This document shows, one piece after another, positions 36,052 to 44,527 of a stretch of 64,000 nucleotides of DNA. This DNA comes from Celeribacter ethanolicus (lineage in GTDB: Bacteria; Pseudomonadota; Alphaproteobacteria; Rhodobacterales; Rhodobacteraceae): positions 97,128 through 161,127 of the forward strand of contig NZ_LRUC01000046.1 in NCBI RefSeq assembly GCF_001550095.1. The letters are read 5' to 3'. How positions within the stretch are numbered: position 1 is the stretch's first letter; every line of letters begins with the position of its first letter. Under the pieces are notes generated by a model, which was not told where the DNA came from, ran no database searches, and worked only from the letters and a program-made list of their open reading frames with translations. The position numbers and the translations under genes are program-made.

Positions 36052-36801
36052 ATGGGGGACACGAGCATTCACAATCAGGTCCAGAAGATCCTCTACGCGA
36101 CCACGGTCCAGGAGGTCTGGGACCCCTTGCTGAGACGACTGAAAACGGTCGGCTTTCATCATGTGCTCTACGGTTTCACGCGGTTTCATACCGATTCCGG
36201 GTTCGGTGACGACAACGACCACCTCTTCCTGACGAATTTCGGCCCGGACTACATGAAGGGCTATTTCCTTGAGGGCCGGTATCGCCACGGCCCGATGGTC
36301 CGTTGGGCGGTGGAGAATTCAGGGTGTTGTTCCTGGGACTGGATCGGCGCGAACCATGCCAGCTTTACCGAGAAAGAGCGTGAGGTGGTGGCCTTCAATC
36401 AGGCCTCCGGCGTCACCGCTGGCTATACCATCGCCTTCCCGCATTCGCTGAAACGGGCCAAGGGTGCGATTGGCATGTCGTTGGAGCCGTTCAACGGCAC
36501 ACAGGCCGAAGCAGATGAAATCTGGGGGGTGCATGGCGAGGACATTGAGATCCTGTGCGGCATTGCACATCTGAAGCTGATCAGCATGCCGCTGCCGAAA
36601 CGCATGCTGACCAAGCGCCAGCGCGAGGTGCTGGAATGGATCAGCGATGGCAAAACAGTCGCCGATACGGCCCAGATTCTGGGCCTGAACAAGGCTACGG
36701 TGGAGAAACACCTGCGACTCGCCCGTGAGGCTCTGGGGGTGGAAACCACGGCACAGGCGGTGCTAAAGGCTTCATTACACAACCAAATTTTTACCTTCTG
36801 A
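36052..36801 (+). CDS. LuxR-type regulator with autoinducer-binding domain (solo)
   Basis: A 249-residue quorum-sensing type regulator. N-terminal autoinducer-binding domain (about 15-160) keeps WDWIGANHA and other aromatic positions; C-terminal GerE helix-turn-helix (LTKRQREVLEWISDGKTVADTAQILG, residues about 185-210, then NKATVEKHLRLAREALG). No luxI-like synthase lies in the window, so it is a solo here and may sense another cell's signal or an endogenous AHL made elsewhere. Confidence 0.88.
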   Translation: MGDTSIHNQVQKILYATTVQEVWDPLLRRLKTVGFHHVLYGFTRFHTDSGFGDDNDHLFLTNFGPDYMKGYFLEGRYRHGPMVRWAVENSGCCSWDWIGANHASFTEKEREVVAFNQASGVTAGYTIAFPHSLKRAKGAIGMSLEPFNGTQAEADEIWGVHGEDIEILCGIAHLKLISMPLPKRMLTKRQREVLEWISDGKTVADTAQILGLNKATVEKHLRLAREALGVETTAQAVLKASLHNQIFTF

Positions 36802-36885
36802 CCCCCGCCGCCAGGCCGTCCACGGATAAAATCAACCAAAAGGTATGGAATTGCGTACTTTCGTTCTGGTTGAGAGAGGAACAAA

Positions 36886-37062
36886 ATGAGATTGTTCCGG
36901 CTTTCGAGGCTTGGCCTTTGGGACGGGGGGTACGGGATCGCCAGGGTCATTCGGCTTACCGATGCTTCTATGAAGGGCCGCGGGTTTATACTCAACCGTG
37001 CGGTCCTTTTTGTTTGTATGAGTTTTGCGGGGTCCCTCATCCAAGGTTTTTGTCCCGCATAG
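36886..37062 (+). CDS. Possible 58-residue small protein downstream of the LuxR solo
   Basis: A short frame with ribosome site AGAGGA 5-6 nt before its ATG. The N-terminal half is basic (MRLFRLSRLGLW), the C-terminal half hydrophobic (FILNRAVLFVCMSFAGSLI), so a single membrane helix or export signal is plausible. The stop codon touches the base of a strong terminator. GC at third positions is lower than in neighbouring genes, which weakens the case. No family recognised. Distance from the LuxR gene is 84 bp, so a regulated or independent promoter is possible. Confidence 0.45.
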   Translation: MRLFRLSRLGLWDGGYGIARVIRLTDASMKGRGFILNRAVLFVCMSFAGSLIQGFCPA

Positions 37063-37092
37063 GGTGGCTCTTTTTGAGCCACCCTTTTCTTT
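37061..37092 (+). terminator. Strong Rho-independent terminator after the 58-codon frame
   Basis: GGGTGGCTC (37062-37070) and GAGCCACCC (37076-37084) pair perfectly with a T5 loop, followed by TTTTCTTTT. There is no other plus-strand gene since luxR, which supports a transcript ending here. Confidence 0.93.
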
Positions 37093-37158
37093 TGCCTCGA
37101 CTCTTCTGCCTCGTCATCGACGCGTCAGCCGAACCGCCGCATGTCACCATGAGCCATG

Positions 37159-37188
37159 AAAAAGGCCGCCTCCCGAAGGAGACGGCCC
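37159..37188 (-). terminator. Rho-independent terminator of rpsB-tsf
   Basis: On the minus strand GGGCCGTCTCC pairs with GGAGGCGGCC (one wobble position) around TTCG and is followed by TTTTT, about 26 nt past the tsf stop. Confidence 0.93.
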
Positions 37189-37213
37189 GAAACGCTCGTC
37201 CGAACAGGACGGA

Positions 37214-38089
37214 TCAGCCCTGCATCACTTTCGCGACTTCAGCGGCAAAATCTTCTTCGGCTTTCTCGATGCCTTCGCCGACTTCGAGACGCACGAAACC
37301 GGTGATTTCGGCACCAGCCTCTTTCGCGGCTTTCTCGACGGTCAGATCCGGGTTCACCACGAAGGCCTGACCGAGAAGGGTCGACTCGGCGATGAATTTC
37401 GCCATGCGGCCCTTGATCATGTTCTCGATGATGTTTTCCGGCTTGCCGGATTCGCGGGCGATCTCGATCTGGATCTGACGCTCTTTTTCCACCATCGCCG
37501 GGTCGAGATCGGCTTCGCCGAGGCCCTGCGGGTTGGCGGCCGCAATGTGCATCGCAACCTGTTTGCCAAAGGCTTCGTCGCCGCCTTTGAGACCCACGAG
37601 CACACCGATTTTGCCCATGCCGTCGGCCGCCGCGTTGTGGACATAGGTCACAACGGTTTCAGCTTCGAGCTTGGCCATGCGGCGCAGACCCATGTTCTCG
37701 CCGATCTTGGCGATCTTGTCGGTGATCAGTTCGGAAACCGGCTTGCCGTTCACGTCGGCGGAGACCAGCTCTTCGACATTCGCAACGCCCAGAGCGGCGG
37801 TGGCAATGTCTTTCACCATGGTTTGGAATTCGGCGTTTTTCGCAACGAAGTCGGTCTCGGAGTTCACCTCAACGGCGACGCCCACACCGCCGTTCACGGC
37901 GACGGCCACGAGGCCCTCGGCAGCGGTCCGACCGGATTTCTTGGCGGCTTTCGCCAGACCTTTGGTGCGCAGCCAGTCAACGGCGGCTTCCATGTCGCCA
38001 TCGGTTTCGACCAGCGCTTTTTTCGCGTCCATCATGCCTGCGCCGGTGGATTCGCGCAGTTCTTTGACCTGAGCAGCAGTGATTGCCAT
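37214..38089 (-). CDS. tsf: Translation elongation factor Ts
   Basis: A 291-residue EF-Ts: nucleotide exchange factor for EF-Tu. N-terminal UBA-like domain ([22 protein letters not shown]), the conserved ETDFVAKN core and a C-terminal [17 protein letters not shown] block. The start at 38089 (MAITAAQVK) removes an upstream extension of 21 residues. Follows rpsB after 105 nt containing a GC-rich hairpin. Confidence 0.97.
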   Translation of the reverse strand: MAITAAQVKELRESTGAGMMDAKKALVETDGDMEAAVDWLRTKGLAKAAKKSGRTAAEGLVAVAVNGGVGVAVEVNSETDFVAKNAEFQTMVKDIATAALGVANVEELVSADVNGKPVSELITDKIAKIGENMGLRRMAKLEAETVVTYVHNAAADGMGKIGVLVGLKGGDEAFGKQVAMHIAAANPQGLGEADLDPAMVEKERQIQIEIARESGKPENIIENMIKGRMAKFIAESTLLGQAFVVNPDLTVEKAAKEAGAEITGFVRLEVGEGIEKAEEDFAAEVAKVMQG

Positions 38090-38121
38090 GTCGGCTCTCC
38101 TCGAATTCTGGGATATGCTTG

Positions 38122-38146
38122 CGGGGGCGGGATTACCCTGCCCCCG
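38122..38146 (-). terminator. Hairpin between rpsB and tsf
   Basis: CGGGGGC arms (38122-38128 and 38140-38146) separated by a short loop; no T-run on the minus strand. Probably an intercistronic stability element or partial terminator. Confidence 0.5.
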
Positions 38147-38194
38147 TATCAATTTTGTAACGACCGGACCGACATACAGGCCCGGAGACGAAGA

Positions 38195-38962
38195 TTACTC
38201 TTCGACGGCCTCGGCCACGGCTTCTTCAACCGGCAGCTCTTCGAAGGCGCCCATGTCGACACCGGCGGCGTCCATCTGAGCCGTCATGCCGTCCAGAGCG
38301 GCGCGGGCCACGAGGTCGCAGTAGAGCGAGATCGCACGGGCGGCGTCGTCGTTGCCCGGAATGATGTAGTCCACACCGGCCGGCGAGCAGTTGGAGTCGA
38401 CGACGGCCACAACCGGGATACCCAGTTTCTTGGCTTCGAGGATCGCGAGATCTTCTTTTTTCACGTCGATGATGAACAGCAGGTCCGGCAGACCGCCCAT
38501 TTCACGGATACCGCCGAGCGACGCCTGAAGCTTGGCCTGGTCGCGTTCCATGTTGAGGCGCTCTTTCTTGGTGAGGCCTTCGGCGCCCGATGAGAGCGTC
38601 TCGTCGATGGCAGCCAGACGCTGGATCGACTGGGACACGGTTTTCCAGTTGGTGAGCGTGCCGCCCAGCCAGCGGTGGTTCATGTAGTATTGCGCGCATT
38701 TCTCTGCGGCTTCGGCAACCGGGCCAGCGGCCTGGCGTTTGGTGCCGACGAAGAGAATGCGGCCACCTTTGGCGGCGGTGTCACGCACGGCCTGCAGAGC
38801 CTGGTCCAGCATCGGGACGGTCTGCGTCAGGTCGAAGATGTGAATGCCGTTGCGCTCACCGTAGATGAACTCCGCCATACGCGGGTTCCAACGCTGAGTC
38901 TGGTGACCAAAGTGAACGCCAGCTTCCAAGAGCTGACGCATGGAGAAATCGGGAAGCGCCAT
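38195..38962 (-). CDS. rpsB: 30S ribosomal protein S2
   Basis: A 255-residue S2 protein. [20 protein letters not shown] at the N-terminus, [30 protein letters not shown] and [12 protein letters not shown] are all S2 signatures. C-terminal tail is acidic ([15 protein letters not shown]). The start at 38962 is the conserved one. Operon with tsf is the standard bacterial arrangement. Confidence 0.97.
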   Translation of the reverse strand: MALPDFSMRQLLEAGVHFGHQTQRWNPRMAEFIYGERNGIHIFDLTQTVPMLDQALQAVRDTAAKGGRILFVGTKRQAAGPVAEAAEKCAQYYMNHRWLGGTLTNWKTVSQSIQRLAAIDETLSSGAEGLTKKERLNMERDQAKLQASLGGIREMGGLPDLLFIIDVKKEDLAILEAKKLGIPVVAVVDSNCSPAGVDYIIPGNDDAARAISLYCDLVARAALDGMTAQMDAAGVDMGAFEELPVEEAVAEAVEE

Positions 38963-39212
38963 GTTCGTTCCTTTCCGGTTTAACGCCTTGACGGAGGGTC
39001 TCAGGCAGATGCCCAACCGGTGGACCGTTCAGGGATGTCTCCCCCGAGGGCCCGCCTCCGTCTGTGAAGTGCTCGCGCATATAGAGGGGAATTCGGGCAT
39101 TGGCAACCCCTGCCCCGTTTTTGAGTATTTTTCGTACAAAGGAGACAGGGGGCGGAGCCCGGACCACATGCCATCTCTTGCCATCCGGTCAAAATCCGGC
39201 GCAAGTGGGAAC

Positions 39213-40106
39213 ATGGACAAGACACATGACATTCTTTGTATTGGCTCGGTGCTCTGGGACGTGATCGGGCGGACGGATCGTTCGATGCGCGTGGGCTCCG
39301 ATGTGCCCGGGCGCATCGTGCGGGTGCCGGGCGGTGTGGCGATGAATATTGCCATGGCTTTGGCGCGGTTCGGGATGCGGCCCGATCTTTTGACCGCCAT
39401 CGGGCATGATCCCGCAGGCACGGAATTGATGGAGGCCGCCCGCGTGCGCGGGATCGGCACCGAGCACGTTTATCTCTCCGAGGATCTGCCGACCGACAGC
39501 TATATGGCCGTCGAAGGCGCCAACGGTCTGATTGCTGCCATCGCGGATGCGCATTCTCTGGAACGCGCGGGCGACAAGATCCTGCGGCCTCTGGCCGACG
39601 GGCGGCTTGGCACGGTGAACGCGCCTTACATTGGCCCTGTGGCGCTCGATGGCAACCTGACCACGCAGCTCTTGCGCGAGATTGCCGCCTCACCGCTGTT
39701 TGCCAAAGCTGACCTGCGGGTGGCACCCGCCTCGCCGGGCAAAGCGGAGCGGTTGTTGCCGCTTCTGGATCACCCGCGCGCAACGCTTTACGTCAACCTC
39801 GAAGAGGCCGGGCTTTTGGCACAGACCGTGTTTGAGAGCTCCGCCGAGGCCGCGCAGGCCCTCGTGGAGAAAGGCGCGCATCGGGTTCTTGTGACCAATG
39901 GTGGCAAGGGCGCGTCGCTTGCAAGCGGTGGCGATGTCCTGACCCAAACCCCGCCCGAAGTTCTGGTCGCGCGCGTGACCGGTGCGGGCGACACTTTCAT
40001 GGCGGCGCATATCGCGGCGGAAATGCGCGGGGTCGATGCGACCGGTGCGCTGACCGCCGCGCTTGAGGCCGCTGCCCTTTACGTTTCCGGAGATACCCCC
40101 CTATGA
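39213..40106 (+). CDS. psuK: PfkB-family kinase, probable pseudouridine kinase
   Basis: A 297-residue ribokinase-fold kinase. N-terminal GGVAMNIAMALARFG and C-terminal TGAGDTFMAAHIAAEM (anion hole and catalytic aspartate) are intact. Because the next gene is psuG, the likely substrate is pseudouridine, giving pseudouridine 5'-phosphate. Start at 39213 is within a long frame that begins in the rpsB leader; the upstream part has no family features. ATGA overlap with psuG. Confidence 0.88.
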   Translation: MDKTHDILCIGSVLWDVIGRTDRSMRVGSDVPGRIVRVPGGVAMNIAMALARFGMRPDLLTAIGHDPAGTELMEAARVRGIGTEHVYLSEDLPTDSYMAVEGANGLIAAIADAHSLERAGDKILRPLADGRLGTVNAPYIGPVALDGNLTTQLLREIAASPLFAKADLRVAPASPGKAERLLPLLDHPRATLYVNLEEAGLLAQTVFESSAEAAQALVEKGAHRVLVTNGGKGASLASGGDVLTQTPPEVLVARVTGAGDTFMAAHIAAEMRGVDATGALTAALEAAALYVSGDTPL

Positions 40107-41011
40107 CCCTTCCCATGATGTATGCCCCCGAAGTTGCCGAGGCTCTGGAGGCGGGCCGCCCCGTGGTGGCGCTCGAATCCACGATCATCACCCATGGCAT
40201 GCCCTACCCGCAGAATGTCGAGACCGCGCGCATGGTCGAGGAGGACATCCGGGCGGCGGGTGCCACGCCCGCGACCATCGCCGTGCTCGACGGCGTGTTG
40301 CACATCGGTTTGACCGACACACAGCTCACCGCCCTCGGTCAGGCGACCGGCGTGATGAAAGTCTCGCGCGCCGATCTGCCGGTCTGCATCGCACGCGGTG
40401 CGACGGGCGCGACCACCGTGGCCGCGACAATGATCGGGGCTGAGCTCGCCGGGATCAAGGTATTCGCCACCGGCGGCATCGGCGGCGTGCATCGCGGCGC
40501 AGAAGAGACATTCGACATCTCCGCCGACCTTCTGGAGCTGGGCGAAACCGCCGTGACCGTGGTGGCGGCGGGTCCGAAGGCCATTCTCGACATCCCGAAG
40601 ACGCTTGAGGTGCTGGAAACCCATGGCGTTCCGGTCATCGCCTATGGTCAGGACGAAATTCCTGCTTTCTGGTCGCGCGCCTCCGGGCTTCAGGCCCCTC
40701 TGCGGATGGACAGCGCGGAAGAGATCGCCCGCGCCATGCATATGCGTGCCGCCATGGGCGTCAAGGGCGGGCAGCTTGTCGCCAATCCGATCCCCGAGAT
40801 GGATGAAATCCCGCGCGAGGTGATCATGCCCTTCGTCGAGACCGCGCTGAAAGAGGCGGAGGACAAGGCCATCCACGCCAAGGAGGTCACCCCCTTCCTG
40901 TTGCAGCGGATTTTCGAGCTGACCGAAGGGGCTTCGCTCACCGCCAATATCGCGCTGGTGCGCAACAACGCGCGGCTCGCGGCCGAGATCGCCAAAGCGC
41001 TCTGCGCATAA
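40103..41011 (+). CDS. psuG: Pseudouridine-5'-phosphate glycosidase
   Basis: A 302-residue enzyme of the PsuG family that splits pseudouridine 5'-phosphate into uracil and ribose 5-phosphate. Typical blocks: VALESTIITHGMPYPQN, CIARGATGATTVAAT, FATGGIGGVHRGAEETFDISADL and the manganese-site DIPKTLEVLETHGVPVIAYG. Coupled to psuK by a 4-nt overlap. No pseudouridine transporter is seen nearby. Confidence 0.95.
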   Translation: MTLPMMYAPEVAEALEAGRPVVALESTIITHGMPYPQNVETARMVEEDIRAAGATPATIAVLDGVLHIGLTDTQLTALGQATGVMKVSRADLPVCIARGATGATTVAATMIGAELAGIKVFATGGIGGVHRGAEETFDISADLLELGETAVTVVAAGPKAILDIPKTLEVLETHGVPVIAYGQDEIPAFWSRASGLQAPLRMDSAEEIARAMHMRAAMGVKGGQLVANPIPEMDEIPREVIMPFVETALKEAEDKAIHAKEVTPFLLQRIFELTEGASLTANIALVRNNARLAAEIAKALCA

Positions 41012-41073
41012 GAGCGCTGTGCAAATAAACGCCAGAACGGCAACGGAACCGACGATCTGAAAAATAAACCTGT

Positions 41074-41101
41074 GAGCGGCCCGAAACCTTTGGGCCGCTT
41101 A
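41074..41101 (+). terminator. Probable terminator after psuG
   Basis: AGCGGCCC (41075-41082) pairs with GGGCCGCT (41092-41099), followed by a short T-poor tail (TACTTGTCTC). 63 nt past the psuG stop. Confidence 0.6.
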
Positions 41102-41178
41102 CTTGTCTCTTAACCTGTGCGCGCATAAGTTCAGCGCAAACAGGGCACCTCGCCCGCAAGCACAGGCTTCGCACCTCA

Positions 41179-41928
41179 ATGACCAACCCGTTCGAAGACG
41201 AAACCCACCCGCCCAAACCGCGCCGTCCGGGGCTTTTTGCACATTTGCGTGCGGCCTTCCTGACCGGGCTCGTGGTGGTCGCCCCCATCGGGCTGACCGC
41301 CTATGTGATCTGGACCGTGATCGGCTGGGTCGATGGTTGGGTGCTGACCTTCGTGCCGCAGGGCTATCACCCCGATGCGCTGATCAACCGGTTCCTCGGC
41401 TATACCGACCCCGCGGATCAGATCCATATCAACCTGCGCGGCGCAGGCGTGATCATTTTCCTGATCTTCACCGTGGTCGTCGGCTGGATCGCCAAAGGCC
41501 TCGTCGGCCGCTCGCTCATCCGCTGGGCCGAAAGCCTTGTAGACCGCACGCCCATCGTGCGCTCGATCTACAACGGGGTGAAGCAGATCGCCGAAACGAT
41601 CTTTTCGCAAGCGGAAACCTCCTTCGATCAGGCCTGTCTGGTGGAATACCCGCGGCGCGGCATCTGGGCGATCGGCTTTGTCTCCACCAATGCCAAGGGC
41701 GAGGTGGCCCGACGCACACCGCAGGACGAGAAATACCTCTCCGTCTTCGTGCCGACGACGCCGAACCCGACCTCTGGTTTTCTGCTGTTCTTTCCTGAAC
41801 ATGACGTGATCAAGCTCGATATGACGGTCGAAGATGCCGCCAAACTAGTGATTTCGGCGGGGCTGGTTTACCCGAACCCGAAGGACCCGACACAGCCGCC
41901 CAAACCCGACGCATTGCCGTCCGCATAA
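41179..41928 (+). CDS. DUF502 family membrane protein
   Basis: A 249-residue protein with two transmembrane segments (AFLTGLVVVAPIGLTAYVIW and GVIIFLIFTVVVGWIA) separated by an extracytoplasmic loop, then a cytoplasmic domain with DRTPIVRSIYNGVKQIAET. This is the DUF502 pattern. Function unknown. Confidence 0.9.
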   Translation: MTNPFEDETHPPKPRRPGLFAHLRAAFLTGLVVVAPIGLTAYVIWTVIGWVDGWVLTFVPQGYHPDALINRFLGYTDPADQIHINLRGAGVIIFLIFTVVVGWIAKGLVGRSLIRWAESLVDRTPIVRSIYNGVKQIAETIFSQAETSFDQACLVEYPRRGIWAIGFVSTNAKGEVARRTPQDEKYLSVFVPTTPNPTSGFLLFFPEHDVIKLDMTVEDAAKLVISAGLVYPNPKDPTQPPKPDALPSA

Positions 41929-41961
41929 CCGGGGCAAGACGACAGACCACCCCGTTCCCGA

Positions 41962-41988
41962 AAGCCGTCTATCAGGGCGGCTTTTCTC
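41962..41988 (+). terminator. Rho-independent terminator of the DUF502 gene
   Basis: AAAGCCGTC-tatca-GGGCGGCTTTT with TTCT following; it also lies against the stop of the convergent patatin gene. Confidence 0.8.
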
Positions 41989-43047
41989 TTATGAAAACAT
42001 CGCTTTGAGATCGACACTCGCGCGCTGTCCGAGATCGTCGAAATGCGCCTCCAGAAACCGGTCGCAGGCGGCCCTGCCCGCCTCTTTCATCCGAGACAGA
42101 AGCAAGGGCGAGGACACGAGTTTGGTGCGCGCCGAAAGATCCTGCATCAGATCGTCATCGGCGATCATATGGATCAGCACATCCTTCATCGCCCCCGCCG
42201 GAAGGCGCTTGTCCGCGATCAGGTCGCGCACGAACTGCACCGAGCGCAGCTCCCGCAACATCGAGGAATTGAACGAGATCTCGTTGATCCGGTTCTGGAT
42301 CTCCTCCGGTGTCTTCGGCGTGCCGGGCCGCTCCATCGGGTTGATGTTGACGATCACCACATCCTGCGGGAATTCCGGTTCGAACAGCGGAAACAGCGCC
42401 GGGTTACCGGTATAGCCGCCGTCCCAATAGGGATCGGTCACGCCGGTCTCAGGGTCCTCGATCTCCACCGCCTGAAACAGTTCCGGCAGGCAGGCGGAGG
42501 CCAGAATGACATCCCCCGTCACCTCCGCCCCCGAGAACACCCGGATCTTGCCGGTGCGCACATTGGTCGTCGAGATGAACAGCGCCGGCCCCTCGTCAGA
42601 TCCGGTCTGCGAACAGACCAGATCTTCCACCACATCGCTCAGCGGGTTCTCATAGAAGGCGCCGTAGACATAGGGGCTGGTGAAGGTCGCAATCGAATCG
42701 AGAAAGGCGAAAGGGACGCTGGCCTGCATCATCCGGGTGACCATCTCGGTCGTCGGCCCGAATTGCGACATCCAGCGGTTGAGCCGCATATCGGACACCG
42801 CGCCCATCTGTTCCCACAACCCGTCGAGCGCCTCTTTCGCGCCCTTGGCTCCGCCGCGCACCAGCCCGGATTTGAGCGCGGCCCCATTGAGTGCCCCCGC
42901 CGAGGTGCCGGAGATCGCGGCGATCTCGATCTCCTCATGTTCCAGAAGCCGGTCCAGCACGCCCCAGGTGAAGGCGCCATGCGCGCCGCCGCCCTGAAGC
43001 GCGAGGTTGATCCGTTTGATCGAGCTCTTCGCCTTCCGCTTCGCCAT
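41989..43047 (-). CDS. Patatin-like phospholipase family protein
   Basis: A 352-residue lipid hydrolase. Oxyanion hole NLALQGGGAHGAF, nucleophile elbow GTSAG (Ser in AISGTSAGALNG) and the catalytic aspartate in YWDGGYTGNP form a complete Ser-Asp dyad. No signal peptide, so cytoplasmic or membrane-associated. The ATG shares one base with the bdhA stop (TGATG), suggesting a link with 3-hydroxybutyrate or PHB metabolism. Confidence 0.9.
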   Translation of the reverse strand: MAKRKAKSSIKRINLALQGGGAHGAFTWGVLDRLLEHEEIEIAAISGTSAGALNGAALKSGLVRGGAKGAKEALDGLWEQMGAVSDMRLNRWMSQFGPTTEMVTRMMQASVPFAFLDSIATFTSPYVYGAFYENPLSDVVEDLVCSQTGSDEGPALFISTTNVRTGKIRVFSGAEVTGDVILASACLPELFQAVEIEDPETGVTDPYWDGGYTGNPALFPLFEPEFPQDVVIVNINPMERPGTPKTPEEIQNRINEISFNSSMLRELRSVQFVRDLIADKRLPAGAMKDVLIHMIADDDLMQDLSARTKLVSSPLLLSRMKEAGRAACDRFLEAHFDDLGQRASVDLKAMFS

Positions 43048-43820
43048 CAGAGTGCGGTCCAGCCCCCGTCGACGGAAATCGTCGTGCCGGTGATCTGCGC
43101 CGCGGCGTCGGAACAGAGGAACACCGCCGTGCCGCCGATCTGTTCCACCGTGGCGAACTGTTTCGAGGGTTGACGCTCAAGGATCACCTTCTCGATCGCC
43201 TCTTGTTCGCTCATGCCGTATTTCTTCGCCGTGTCTGGAATTTGCGCGTCCACCAACGGCGTATGCACATAGCCAGGGCAGATCGCATTGGCGGTGATCG
43301 CCTCTTTCGCGGTCTCAAGCGCCACCACCTTGGTCATGCCGACCACGCCGTGCTTGGCGCTGACATAGGCGGATTTGAACGGCGAGGCGGTCAAGCCATG
43401 CGCCGAGGCGATATTGACCACCCGGCCCCAGCCCGCCTTGCGCATCAACGGCAAAGCGGCGGCGGTGGTGTGAAAGGCCGAGTTCATGTTGATCGCGATG
43501 ATCGCATCCCATTTCTCGATGGGGAATTCGTCGATCGGCGCCACGTGCTGAATGCCTGCGTTGTTCACGAGGATGTCGCATGTGCCCGCCTGCTCGATCA
43601 GCGCGCGACACTCCGCGCCCTGCGACATATCCGCCTTGATATAACGGGCCTTGACGCCGAATTCCTGACCGATGGCCTCGGCCAGCGCGTGATCCTCGTC
43701 GCGGTCGGTGAAGGAATTGAGCACCACATCGGCCCCTGCCTTTGCCAGTTCGCGTGCGACCCCAAGCCCGATCCCCGAATTCGATCCGGTGATCACGGCG
43801 GTTTTGGATTTCAATGACAT
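43047..43820 (-). CDS. bdhA: 3-hydroxybutyrate dehydrogenase
   Basis: A 257-residue SDR enzyme. Rossmann motif TGSNSGIGLG, NNAGIQHVAPIDEFP, catalytic Ser/Tyr/Lys in NIASAHGLTASPFKSAYVSAKHG and ANAICPGYVHTPLV are those of D-beta-hydroxybutyrate dehydrogenases. The ATG at 43818-43820 is preferred because GGAG lies 6 nt upstream; a GTG six codons earlier is possible. Upstream member of the bdhA-patatin unit. Confidence 0.92.
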   Translation of the reverse strand: MSLKSKTAVITGSNSGIGLGVARELAKAGADVVLNSFTDRDEDHALAEAIGQEFGVKARYIKADMSQGAECRALIEQAGTCDILVNNAGIQHVAPIDEFPIEKWDAIIAINMNSAFHTTAAALPLMRKAGWGRVVNIASAHGLTASPFKSAYVSAKHGVVGMTKVVALETAKEAITANAICPGYVHTPLVDAQIPDTAKKYGMSEQEAIEKVILERQPSKQFATVEQIGGTAVFLCSDAAAQITGTTISVDGGWTAL

Positions 43821-43928
43821 CTCAATCTCCTCTGACACTTTCTCATGTCTGTCGGGGAAAACCTAGGTTGCCCTTGGGGCGAAGTCACGCATATGTTTTT
43901 CCCGTTGTTGTAAGGGCAAGGGTGAAAC

Positions 43929-44144
43929 ATGTTCCGCTTTCTCTATGATGTCATCGTCGGGGAGGTACAGGGGCTTCTGTTTCTTTTGTACATCGTTGCG
44001 GTCCTGTTGCTTGCGGGCGGTGCCTTTTACCTCTGTGTCCGACTGAACCTCTGGTCTCCTCTGCCCTGGCTCGCTGCGGCGTTTGTCATCGCTCTGGGCG
44101 GCTGGCTCAGTTTTCGGCATGACACGACAAACGCGAAAAAGTGA
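43929..44144 (+). CDS. Small two-helix membrane protein, unknown function
   Basis: A 71-residue protein with two hydrophobic helices (LLFLLYIVAVLLLAGGAFYL and LPWLAAAFVIALGGWL) and a basic cytoplasmic tail. GGG-rich ribosome site AAGGGTG precedes the ATG by 5 nt. Not recognised beyond this; composition and spacing make a real gene likely. Confidence 0.55.
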   Translation: MFRFLYDVIVGEVQGLLFLLYIVAVLLLAGGAFYLCVRLNLWSPLPWLAAAFVIALGGWLSFRHDTTNAKK

Positions 44145-44527
44145 GTGCGTCCTGCGGCACAGTGCGGACAGGTCTCCCGATCCCAAGACAAAGAATCGCC
44201 CGCTCTCAGAGAATCGCCCGGCCCTGTTCCATATATGCGCCGACGGGCAGGTTTTCCCTGCCATTGACGACGGCGGATTCACTCAAGCCTGCTTGGAAAA
44301 AAGGCGGTTTGAGAACCAAAAAAAACGCCCGCACGAGGCGGGCGCTGAGTTATTGAGGCAGGTTTCATACAGGCAAGAAACCTATCGAGCAGTGATCTCT
44401 TTATACGCGGTTCTGTGCCGCTCTCCAAGCTAAAAGTTTGAAAACACTTTCCGCTGCGCGTAAGTTTGCGGCAAGAACAACGGCACATCGGTCGCAAAAA
44501 GACCCCGGCGGAGGCAGCGTTTACACC
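44145..44527. other. Intergenic region before the peptide-binding protein
   Basis: No plus-strand gene supported. Besides the small RNA candidate it holds the plus-strand promoter of the binding-protein gene, whose long leader contains GGAGG 14 nt before the start codon. Confidence 0.5.
44318..44393 (-). ncRNA. Candidate minus-strand small RNA with promoter and terminator
   Basis: Seen on the minus strand: -35-like TTGGAG, 17-nt spacer, -10 TATAAA (plus-strand 44400-44405), then about 75 nt with a 7-bp hairpin AGGTTTC / GAAACCT (44360-44383) and a GC-stem terminator CGCCCGC / GCGGGCG (44326-44344) followed by eight T (44318-44325). No minus-strand gene ends here, so the terminator needs another owner. 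It lies in the 5' region of the peptide-binding protein gene. No known RNA family recognised. Confidence 0.5.

Noticed and set aside
36802..36885. lux box for the LuxR solo
   Set aside because: The gap contains no 18-22 bp palindrome with CTG/CAG ends; other promoters were not checked.
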